A stretch of 64,000 bases of DNA from Leucobacter chromiisoli. GTDB taxonomy: Bacteria; Actinomycetota; Actinomycetes; Actinomycetales; Microbacteriaceae. Location of the stretch: positions 1 to 64,000 of the forward strand of contig NZ_JAEHOH010000021.1 in assembly GCF_016522505.1 (NCBI RefSeq). The letters run 5' to 3'. The notes below the pieces were generated by a model. The model did no database searches and was not told where the DNA came from. It saw only the letters and a program-made list of their open reading frames with translations. Within the stretch, counting starts at the first letter, position 1. Each line of letters begins with the position of its first letter. Position numbers and translations under genes: made by a program. Below are positions 43,760 to 52,105 of the stretch, piece by piece.

Positions 43760-44975
43760 GCGCCGGGCCGATGAACCGCACGGCCGCGAGCGCGACCAGA
43801 GCGAGGACTCCGGCCGACATGTAGAGGGCGAGGTAGTTGTCGGCGCCCGTCGAGAGGGGGTCGGGCCCGGACGAGGAGAGCATCGCGACCGCGATGCCGG
43901 GCGCGACGGCCTGGGGGAGCGTCTCGGCGACGTTCAGCAGTCCCAGATACGTTCCGGCCCTGCCATCGGGGATCGTGCGGAGAGCGAGCGCGAGATCGAC
44001 GGCGAAGTAGACCCCCATGGCGATTCCTCCGACGGCTGCGGCGAGCCAGAGCTGCGGTTCCCCGGACGCCGTGGCGCGCAGCATGCCGGCGAAGGCCAGA
44101 CCCGCTCCCGACACGACCAGATAGGGGCCGTAGCGTCCTCGCCGCCCCGCCGCGAACCCCGCCGTCACCGCCGCCAGGACGATCCCCGTCCCACCCAGCA
44201 GGGTGGCCGCCGCGACCACCGGTGAGGCGGCTTCGGGTGACAGGCGTAAACGGGCCATCACGAAGTAGAGGGTGAAGGACGTCGCCAGGGAGAACGCCAG
44301 CTGCATGAGCAGGCGCTGCCCCCAGATCCAGACGAATGCGCGGTTGCGGAGGATCTCGCGCAGCTGACGCGCGCCCTCCCGTGAGAACGGCGGAGGAGTC
44401 GAGAGTCGAGGCGCAGGGTCGGAGATCACCGCGCAGCAGATCGTCGCGACGATGACGGCGGCAGACGGCATCGCGAGGATCAGGACGTCGAGCCGGGAGG
44501 GGACCATCGCGGCCAGCGCAAGCGGCGGGAGCGTCCCGAGGAACGCGGCGGCGCCGAACACCCCGGAGGCCGAGGCGCGCGTCCGCTCCTCCACCTGATC
44601 CCCGACGAAACCGGCGACGGCGGCGAGCGTGGCGTTGTATCCGGCCTGCGCGACCACCCAGGCCGCCGCGAGCTCCGCCACCGATGCGGCGTTCAGCAGC
44701 GCCGCGCTCGCTCCCCATCCTGCGAGGACCCCGCCGAGGAGCCACGGGCGCCGCCTGCCGAATCGGCTCCGGGTCCAGTCGGAGGCGATACCGAACACGG
44801 GATTCGCGAGGACGGCCGTCAGCGCCCCGCATGTGACGACGAAGGCCAGAGACGATGTCCGCTGACTCTCGGGAACGAGTCGCCCCACCAGCATCGGGAG
44901 ACCGGTGATCGCGGGCGCCGTCAGCGAGCCGAGCGCCACGAGATTGACGGCGGCGAAGATCAGCACCCTCCGCAC
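43704..44975 (-). CDS. Major facilitator superfamily transporter
   Basis: A 423-residue membrane protein with about 12 helices. The loop 2-3 motif is IASDWTRSRFGRRRPWLLGG (MFS motif A-like, as in sugar-type transporters of the GPH/MelB-related kind), and a second-half copy is less clear. The pattern FGRRRPW is seen in sugar:cation symporters and the related SLC45-type group, so a sugar is possible, but the substrate is not determined. The GTG start at 44975 is the only start codon before an in-frame stop; GGAGG lies about eleven bases upstream. The stop falls inside the convergent LuxR gene. Confidence 0.85.
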   Translation of the reverse strand: MRRVLIFAAVNLVALGSLTAPAITGLPMLVGRLVPESQRTSSLAFVVTCGALTAVLANPVFGIASDWTRSRFGRRRPWLLGGVLAGWGASAALLNAASVAELAAAWVVAQAGYNATLAAVAGFVGDQVEERTRASASGVFGAAAFLGTLPPLALAAMVPSRLDVLILAMPSAAVIVATICCAVISDPAPRLSTPPPFSREGARQLREILRNRAFVWIWGQRLLMQLAFSLATSFTLYFVMARLRLSPEAASPVVAAATLLGGTGIVLAAVTAGFAAGRRGRYGPYLVVSGAGLAFAGMLRATASGEPQLWLAAAVGGIAMGVYFAVDLALALRTIPDGRAGTYLGLLNVAETLPQAVAPGIAVAMLSSSGPDPLSTGADNYLALYMSAGVLALVALAAVRFIGPALTRTVPRDAQGYRPDRRS

Positions 44976-45262
44976 GCCGCCCCCGACCTCCCCCAGCGGC
45001 TCCCGGACATCGACGAGCCGTGCTCCTCAGCTTAGTCAAGGACCGAGCCTGCAGCGGCCCCGATGCGGTCATCGGGCGCGACTCCGGATCGCCCCTCCTG
45101 CTTCGGCGCCCTCGACGAGCGGACCTCCGAGGAGTTCGCGACTGTACCCAGCGGGCGCCGTTTCTTCAACCCTCTGAGCAGTCGGGCCGGGACCAGCCAG
45201 ACTGAGGGCGAGCGGGTCGGACGGCCCGCCCCGCGCACCGCGGGACGCACCGAGGAGGAGCC
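44976..45262. other. Gene-free gap upstream of MFS and acidic-protein genes
   Basis: A 287-bp divergent intergenic region. Frames crossing it lack plausible starts. I see no clear operator or hairpin; a GAGGAGGAG ribosome site lies at its right edge. Confidence 0.5.
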
Positions 45263-45595
45263 ATGGAATCGACACCGGACACATTCTCCGACGCCGGGGA
45301 CGCGGACGCCGTGCGACCGCTTCGCGACGGCGACGCCACGGCGCCGGCGGACCCGGCGGCCGATCCGGCCCAGACCGAATGGGACCGGACGGAGGCGCTC
45401 GACAGCGCCGCGGCGGAGAACGACCCCGATCCGTCGATCGGCGACGACCCCGTCGGGACACCCGGCGGCGATCCCGAGATCCCCGCCGAGGACCTGCCCG
45501 ATTCGGAGCTGCAGCCCGAGAGTCAGGGCGAGGATCCGCTGGTCGCCGAACTCGGGGAAGAGGGCGAGGGGGATCTCGCCCCCGAGGACCTCTGA
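45263..45595 (+). CDS. Very acidic hypothetical protein
   Basis: A 110-residue protein made almost wholly of Asp, Glu, Ala, Pro, Gly and Ser (ESTPDTFSDAGDADAVRP, PADPAADPAQTEWDRTEALD, EDLPDSELQPESQGEDP) and therefore probably disordered. No signal peptide, membrane helix or metal motif is seen. GAGGAGGAGCC before ATG 45263 is an excellent ribosome site, which is the main evidence that the frame is real. Function unknown. The glutathione peroxidase gene converges on it with an 11-bp gap. Confidence 0.6.
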   Translation: MESTPDTFSDAGDADAVRPLRDGDATAPADPAADPAQTEWDRTEALDSAAAENDPDPSIGDDPVGTPGGDPEIPAEDLPDSELQPESQGEDPLVAELGEEGEGDLAPEDL

Positions 45596-45606
45596 GCGTC
45601 TCGGAG

Positions 45607-46113
45607 CTACGTCCGATCCGGCAGGGCCCGCTCGATCGCCGAGATCACGGCCGGATCGTCGGGGCGCGTGGCCGGACGGAAGCGCGTCACCCCGCCGTCG
45701 GGTGCGACGAGGAACTTCTCGAAGTTCCACTTCACCTTCCCCGCCCGCCCCGCCGCATCGGGCACGCGGCGGAGCTGCGCGTAGAGCGGATGCTTGTGCC
45801 TGCCGTTCACCTTCGTCTTCTCCATGAGGGGGAAGGTGACGCCGTAGGTCGTCGAGCAGAACTCCTTGATCCGCTCGGCGCTGCCCGGCTCCTGACCCAT
45901 GAACTGGTTGCACGGGAAGCCGAGCACCGTGAAGCCGCGGTCGCCGTAGCGGCGCTGCAGCTCCTCCAGCTGCTCGTACTGGGGTGTGAGGCCGCATTTG
46001 GACGCGACGTTGACGACGAGCACCGCCTGATCGGCATAGGCGGCGAGCGAGGTCGCCTCCCCGTCGATCGTGGTCAGCGGGATCCTGCGGAGAGCTGCTG
46101 TATCGAGGCGCAT
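45607..46113 (-). CDS. Glutathione peroxidase-family thiol peroxidase
   Basis: A 168-residue thioredoxin-fold peroxidase. The peroxidatic residue is Cys (VNVASKCGLTPQY, C40), not selenocysteine; FPCNQFMGQEPGS provides the catalytic Gln/Asn, KWNFEKFLV the Trp/Asn, and FCSTTYGVTFPLM contains the likely resolving Cys. Such enzymes in actinobacteria usually take electrons from thioredoxin rather than glutathione and reduce hydroperoxides. TACGAT ends six bases before the ATG (plus coordinates 46120-46125), suggesting a leaderless message. Confidence 0.93.
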   Translation of the reverse strand: MRLDTAALRRIPLTTIDGEATSLAAYADQAVLVVNVASKCGLTPQYEQLEELQRRYGDRGFTVLGFPCNQFMGQEPGSAERIKEFCSTTYGVTFPLMEKTKVNGRHKHPLYAQLRRVPDAAGRAGKVKWNFEKFLVAPDGGVTRFRPATRPDDPAVISAIERALPDRT

Positions 46114-46119
46114 GGCAGC

Positions 46120-46125
46120 ATCGTA
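46120..46125 (-). promoter_or_regulatory. -10 element of the peroxidase gene
   Basis: TACGAT on the minus strand ending six bases before ATG 46113. Confidence 0.45.
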
Positions 46126-46177
46126 CGCGCTGCAGCTCCGCCGAGGGCGGAGGTGGGGGAGGCGCGGCGGATCCGGA

Positions 46178-47323
46178 TCAGAGCAGGTGCCCGCCGCCCG
46201 TGAGGCGCATGCGGTTCACGAGGTTCTTCACGTCCTGCGCGCGGCTCTTCGACGTGACGAGGAGCACGTCGGCGGTGTCGACCACCACGACGTCCTCCAT
46301 GCCCACCAGGGCGACGAGGCGGTCGCTCTCCGACACGACGATGCCGCTCGAGGCGTCGGACAGCACCTGGGCGCCGTCGCCGAGCACGGCGAGGTCGCTC
46401 GAGCGGCCGCGGGTGAGCAGGTTCGCGACGGAGGCGAAGTCTCCGACGTCGTCCCAGTCGAAGTGCGCCGCGACGCACACCATCTTGCCGGCAGCGGCGG
46501 CCGGTTCGGCCACGGTGTAGTCGATCGCGATCTTCGGCAGCGCCGGCCACAGGCGCTCCCGCACCTGCGCGCCGCGGTCCGTGTCCCACGCATCCGCGAT
46601 CTCGCGCAGCGAGCGCACCAGCTCGGGCTCCGCCAGCGCCATCTGGTCGAGCAGCACCGTGGCCTTCGCGATGAACATGCCGGCGTTCCAGAGATAGCTG
46701 CCGCGGAGCAGGTAGTCGGTCGCCGTCGCCTCGTCGGGCTTCTCCACGAACTCGGTGACCTCGTACACGTCGAAGGGCGCCAGGTCGCCGCGGGCCGAGC
46801 CGCAGGCGATGTAGCCGAAGCCGGTCGCCGGATGCGACGGATGGATCCCGATGGTGGCGATGTACCCCTGGTCAGCGGCCTGCACCGCGGTCGAGACGGC
46901 GCGCTGGAACAGCACGTCGCCCCGGATCACATGGTCGGCGGCGAAGGATCCGATGATCGCGTCGGGATCCCGGGTCTCGAGGATGGCCGCGGCGAGACCG
47001 ATGGCCGCCGACGAGTCCTTCGGCTCGCTCTCGGTGATCAGGTTCTGCGCCAGGAGCTCCGGCAGCTGCTCGGTCACGGAGGCGCGATGCGCATTGCCCG
47101 TGACGACCATCACGCGCTCGGCGGGAGTGACGGGGGAGAGCCGATCCCAGGTCGCCCGCAGCAGGGAGTCGCCGCTGCCCGTGAGGTCGAGCAGGAACTT
47201 CGGGGCGTTCGCGCGGGAGAGCGGCCAGAGCCGGGAGCCGACGCCTCCCGCGGGGATCACGCAGGTGAGGCGCTCGAGAGCCGGAGTGCGGGCCGGTGAG
47301 AGGGCCTCGGAAGCAGCGGTCAT
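46178..47323 (-). CDS. manC: Mannose-1-phosphate guanylyltransferase
   Basis: A 381-residue GDP-mannose pyrophosphorylase. It shows TCVIPAGGVGSRLWPLSRANAPKFLLDLTG (residues about 19-48, GTP-binding signature), MVVTGNAHRASV, SAAIGLAAAIL, SFAADHVIRG, TGFGYIACG, VTEFVEKPDEATATDYL, YLWNAGMFIAKA and DWDDVGDFASV. GDP-mannose feeds lipoglycans, polyprenyl phosphomannose and glycosylation. The C-terminal isomerase domain of bifunctional enzymes is absent. TAGGCT ends seven bases before the start. It diverges from sdhC. Confidence 0.92.
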   Translation of the reverse strand: MTAASEALSPARTPALERLTCVIPAGGVGSRLWPLSRANAPKFLLDLTGSGDSLLRATWDRLSPVTPAERVMVVTGNAHRASVTEQLPELLAQNLITESEPKDSSAAIGLAAAILETRDPDAIIGSFAADHVIRGDVLFQRAVSTAVQAADQGYIATIGIHPSHPATGFGYIACGSARGDLAPFDVYEVTEFVEKPDEATATDYLLRGSYLWNAGMFIAKATVLLDQMALAEPELVRSLREIADAWDTDRGAQVRERLWPALPKIAIDYTVAEPAAAAGKMVCVAAHFDWDDVGDFASVANLLTRGRSSDLAVLGDGAQVLSDASSGIVVSESDRLVALVGMEDVVVVDTADVLLVTSKSRAQDVKNLVNRMRLTGGGHLL

Positions 47324-47330
47324 GGGCACC

Positions 47331-47336
47331 AGCCTA
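47331..47336 (-). promoter_or_regulatory. -10 element of manC
   Basis: TAGGCT on the minus strand, seven bases before ATG 47323. Confidence 0.5.
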
Positions 47337-47409
47337 ACGATCGGATGTCGCTTGGTGGGAAATGCGGCGCGGCCCGGCCTCTGCGGACGGGAGCACCCGG
47401 GAAAGGTGC

Positions 47410-47415
47410 CATAAT
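47410..47415 (+). promoter_or_regulatory. Possible -10 element of the sdhCDAB operon
   Basis: CATAAT (five of six matches to TATAAT) in the manC-sdhC gap; no clear -35. It would give a leader of about 125 nt before sdhC. Confidence 0.35.
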
Positions 47416-47543
47416 GGGGTCGCGGCAGATTCCCAGCTACGAGGCTGTCCGCGCACTCCTGCGCGGAACGCCTCGCACCGGAACCTGCGGCGTCGGCCGC
47501 CGGGGAGCCTGCCCGGTGGCGCAGGATCTTGAGGAGGATGCAC

Positions 47544-47960
47544 GTGTCAGCCCAAACGGCAGCCGCCGCGCCAGCGGTCAAGAAGCGCAAGACGCCGGGT
47601 GGCACGCTCTACCGCGGCAACGAGGGCATGTGGTCGTGGGTGCTGCACCGCATCACGGGCGTCGCGATCTTCTTCTTCCTGCTCGTGCACGTGCTCGACA
47701 CGGCGCTGATCCGCGTCAGCCCCGAGGCGTACAACGCCGTCATCGGCACCTACCAGACCCCGATCATGGGTCTCGGCGAGGTCGGCCTGGTCGGCGCCAT
47801 CGTCTTCCACGCCTTCAACGGGATCCGCGTGATCCTGGTCGACTACTGGAGCCAGGGTGCCAAGCACCAGCGCGCGATGTTCTGGACCGTCGTCGTGCTC
47901 TGGGTGATCGTGATGCTGGCCTTCACGCCGCGTCACCTGATGAACGTCTTCGGGCACTGA
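47544..47960 (+). CDS. sdhC: Succinate dehydrogenase cytochrome b556 subunit
   Basis: A 138-residue membrane anchor subunit with three helices: MWSWVLHRITGVAIFFFLLVHVLDTALI (the SdhC signature HRITG plus haem-ligand His), GEVGLVGAIVFHAFNGIRVILVD and MFWTVVVLWVIVMLAF. It anchors SdhAB, binds haem b and menaquinone. GTG 47544 is chosen because AGGAGG (47532-47537) is six bases upstream; the ATG at 47538 and TTG at 47529 overlap that ribosome site. It heads the operon sdhC-D-A-B with short gaps. Confidence 0.93.
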   Translation: MSAQTAAAAPAVKKRKTPGGTLYRGNEGMWSWVLHRITGVAIFFFLLVHVLDTALIRVSPEAYNAVIGTYQTPIMGLGEVGLVGAIVFHAFNGIRVILVDYWSQGAKHQRAMFWTVVVLWVIVMLAFTPRHLMNVFGH

Positions 47961-47979
47961 GACGAGGGTGGAGCAGAAC

Positions 47980-48423
47980 ATGACCATGACGATCGAATCC
48001 CCGCGCTCGCAGACCCCCGCCAAGAAGCGCACCAACTGGGAGAAGTGGGGCTGGATCTACATGCGCGCCTCCGGCGTGCTGCTGGTGGTGCTGATCTTCG
48101 GCCACCTCTTCTCGAACCTGATGGTGGGCGACGGCGTCGCCGCCATCGACTTCGGTTTCGTCGGCGGCAAGCTCGCGAACCCCTTCTGGCAGGTCTGGGA
48201 CGTGCTGCTGCTGTGGCTGGCCCTGATCCACGGCACGAACGGCATGCGCACGATCGTGAACGACTACGTCTCGCGCCCCGGGCTCGCCAAGGCCCTGAAG
48301 GTCGCCCTCTTCCTCGCCGCGGCCCTGCTGATCGTGCTGGGCACGCTCGTGGTGTTCACGTTCGACCCCTGCCCCGCCGGCGCGGATCCCGAGCTGCTCG
48401 CCTCGTTCTGCACGGCGTCCTAA
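47980..48423 (+). CDS. sdhD: Succinate dehydrogenase hydrophobic membrane anchor subunit
   Basis: A 147-residue three-helix protein (WGWIYMRASGVLLVVLIFGHLFSNLMV, WQVWDVLLLWLALIHGTNGMRTIVNDYV, LKVALFLAAALLIVLGTLVVFTF). RASG, GHLF and HGTNGMR are typical SdhD features, with His for haem. ATG 47980 has GGAGCAG at proper spacing; a GTG at 47968 would place the ribosome site inside the gene. It follows sdhC by 19 bp. Confidence 0.92.
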   Translation: MTMTIESPRSQTPAKKRTNWEKWGWIYMRASGVLLVVLIFGHLFSNLMVGDGVAAIDFGFVGGKLANPFWQVWDVLLLWLALIHGTNGMRTIVNDYVSRPGLAKALKVALFLAAALLIVLGTLVVFTFDPCPAGADPELLASFCTAS

Positions 48424-48459
48424 AGACTTCACCGAAACCGATACGGAGATCAGAATCTC

Positions 48460-50271
<1,812 letters not shown>

Positions 50272-50275
50272 GACG

Positions 50276-51040
50276 ATGAGCACCGCAACCGCCGAAGCCG
50301 CGGCTCCCGTCGAGGACGCCCCCCAGCCGTTCAACGTCACCCTGCTGATCCGGCGCTACAACCCCGAGGTGAAGGACGAGGCGTACTGGGAGGACTTCGA
50401 CGTCCCCATGTACCCGACCGACCGCATCCTCGACGCGCTGCACAAGATCAAGTGGGATCAGGACGGCACGCTCTCGTTCCGCCGCTCATGCGCGCACGGC
50501 ATCTGCGGATCCGATGCGATGCGCATCAACGGCCGCAACCGGCTCGCGTGCAAGACCCTGATCAAGGATCTCGACATCTCCAAGCCGATCTACGTCGAGG
50601 CGATCAAGGGGCTGCCCCTCGAGAAGGACCTCATCGTCGACATGGAGCCGTTCTTCGCCTCCTATCGCGAGGTGCAGCCGTTCCTCGTCGCGAGCTCGGC
50701 CCCCGAGCCCGGCAAGGAGCGCATCCAGGACATCGCCGCGCGCGAGCGCTTCGACGACACGACCAAGTGCATCCTCTGCGCCGCGTGCACCTCGTCCTGC
50801 CCCGTCTTCTGGACCGACGGCCAGTACTTCGGCCCGGCCGCGATCGTCAACGCGCACCGCTTCATCTTCGACTCGCGCGACGACAACGCGCAGGTGCGCC
50901 TCGACATCCTGAACGACACCGAGGGCGTCTGGCGCTGCCGCACCACCTTCAACTGCACGGACGCCTGCCCGCGCGGCATCCAGGTCACGAAGGCGATCGC
51001 CGAGGTCAAGGCGGCCATCCGCACCGGCAAGACCTCCTAG
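50276..51040 (+). CDS. sdhB: Succinate dehydrogenase iron-sulfur subunit
   Basis: A 254-residue electron-transfer subunit. The N-terminal 2Fe-2S site is RRSCAHGICGSDAMRINGRNRLAC, with Asp in the third ligand position as in E. coli SdhB. The C-terminal ferredoxin domain has CILCAACTSSCPVFW and CRTTFNCTDACPRGI for the 4Fe-4S and 3Fe-4S clusters. It starts four bases after the sdhA stop, and the stop is followed by a strong hairpin at 51071-51120. Confidence 0.95.
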   Translation: MSTATAEAAAPVEDAPQPFNVTLLIRRYNPEVKDEAYWEDFDVPMYPTDRILDALHKIKWDQDGTLSFRRSCAHGICGSDAMRINGRNRLACKTLIKDLDISKPIYVEAIKGLPLEKDLIVDMEPFFASYREVQPFLVASSAPEPGKERIQDIAARERFDDTTKCILCAACTSSCPVFWTDGQYFGPAAIVNAHRFIFDSRDDNAQVRLDILNDTEGVWRCRTTFNCTDACPRGIQVTKAIAEVKAAIRTGKTS

Positions 51041-51066
51041 CCGGCGCTCGTCCGCCGCGAGTTCCG

Positions 51067-52095
51067 ATGACGAAGCCCCGGGATCCCGACGCTCACGCGA
51101 GCGCGGATCCCGGGGCTTCGTCGTCCCGGGCCTCCCGTCGCCGCCTGCTCGACGCCCGCCCACCGCGGAGCGAGGCGGAGATCGGCCGCACGCGCGAACT
51201 CATCGCCGAGGGGCGGCAGCGGTGGCAGTGGGCGCGGCGCACCCGCGTGTGGCGTACCGTGTCCCGCTTCACCCAGGTGGGCGGCGGCGTGCTCTCCGCG
51301 GGGATGAGCTATCAGGCGCTGTTCGCGGTGTTCGCCGGGCTGTGGCTCGGATTCAGCGTGCTCGGCATCTGGCTGCGCGGGCGCACCGAGCTGCTCGACA
51401 CCCTGGTCCAGCAGCTCAACCTGCTCGTGCCCGGCCTCATCGGCGACGACGGCAGCAGCCTCGTCTCGCTCCACAGCCTGCTGAACGCGCCCGCGGTGAG
51501 CATCGGCAGCGTCGTCGCCGGTGCATCGCTCGCGTTCGTCGCGGTGCTGTGGTTCACGGGGACGCGGCGGGCGATCCGGATCATCTTCGGGCTCGAGGTC
51601 AAGGAGTACCGCAACTGGTTCCTCCTGAAGATGCGCGACCTCGTGCTCGCGGTGTGCTTCTCGCTCGCGATCCTCGTCTCCGCAGGCCTCACGGTCGTGA
51701 GCTCCAACCTCTTCGACGTTCTGCTCGACTGGCTGGCCTGGGATCCCGACAGCTGGATCGTCGGCGGACTCGGCACGTTCGCGCGCTACGCCGCGATGTA
51801 CGTCTTCGACGCGGTCGTGCTCATGGCGATGTTCCGCTTCCTCGCGGAGATCCGGGTGCCCCGCGCGCACCTGCTCATCGGCTGCGCGCTGGGGGCGGGA
51901 GTCACCTTCCTGCTGAAGATCGCCGGTGCCGCGGCGCTCGGCGGGGCGTCGAGCAACCCGCTGCTCGCGTCCTTCGCGGTCTTCGTCGGTCTGCTGCTGT
52001 GGTTCAACTTCATCTGCCGCGCGCTGCTGCTGACCGCGTCGTGGATCGCCACGGGGGAGGACGCCGAGCTGGGGCGGCCCGAGGCGCCGGTGTAG
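51067..52095 (+). CDS. YihY/BrkB family membrane protein
   Basis: A 342-residue protein of the YihY/virulence factor BrkB (UPF0761) family. About six membrane helices follow a charged N-terminus: GGGVLSAGMSYQALFAVFAGLWLGFSV (family signature), SVVAGASLAFVAVLWFTGTRRAIR, DLVLAVCFSLAILVSAGLTVV, YAAMYVFDAVVLMAMFRFL, LLIGCALGAGVTFLLKI and FAVFVGLLLWFNFICRALLL. The function of the family is not settled; it is not an RNase despite old names. ATG 51067 lies at the edge of a 16-bp inverted repeat, so the true start may be later. Confidence 0.85.
   Translation: MTKPRDPDAHASADPGASSSRASRRRLLDARPPRSEAEIGRTRELIAEGRQRWQWARRTRVWRTVSRFTQVGGGVLSAGMSYQALFAVFAGLWLGFSVLGIWLRGRTELLDTLVQQLNLLVPGLIGDDGSSLVSLHSLLNAPAVSIGSVVAGASLAFVAVLWFTGTRRAIRIIFGLEVKEYRNWFLLKMRDLVLAVCFSLAILVSAGLTVVSSNLFDVLLDWLAWDPDSWIVGGLGTFARYAAMYVFDAVVLMAMFRFLAEIRVPRAHLLIGCALGAGVTFLLKIAGAAALGGASSNPLLASFAVFVGLLLWFNFICRALLLTASWIATGEDAELGRPEAPV
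51071..51120. terminator. Perfect 16-bp inverted repeat after sdhB
   Basis: Arms 51071-51086 and 51105-51120 pair perfectly (CGAAGCCCCGGGATCC) around 18 nt. It is 30 bp after the sdhB stop but overlaps the first codons of the predicted YihY gene. Likely the sdh operon terminator or attenuator; the T-run is weak. Confidence 0.6.
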
Positions 52096-52105
52096 CATTC
52101 CCGCT

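Noticed and set aside
45035-45040. TTGACT on the minus strand upstream of the MFS gene as a -35 box
   Set aside because: No -10-like hexamer lies 16-18 bp downstream on that strand.
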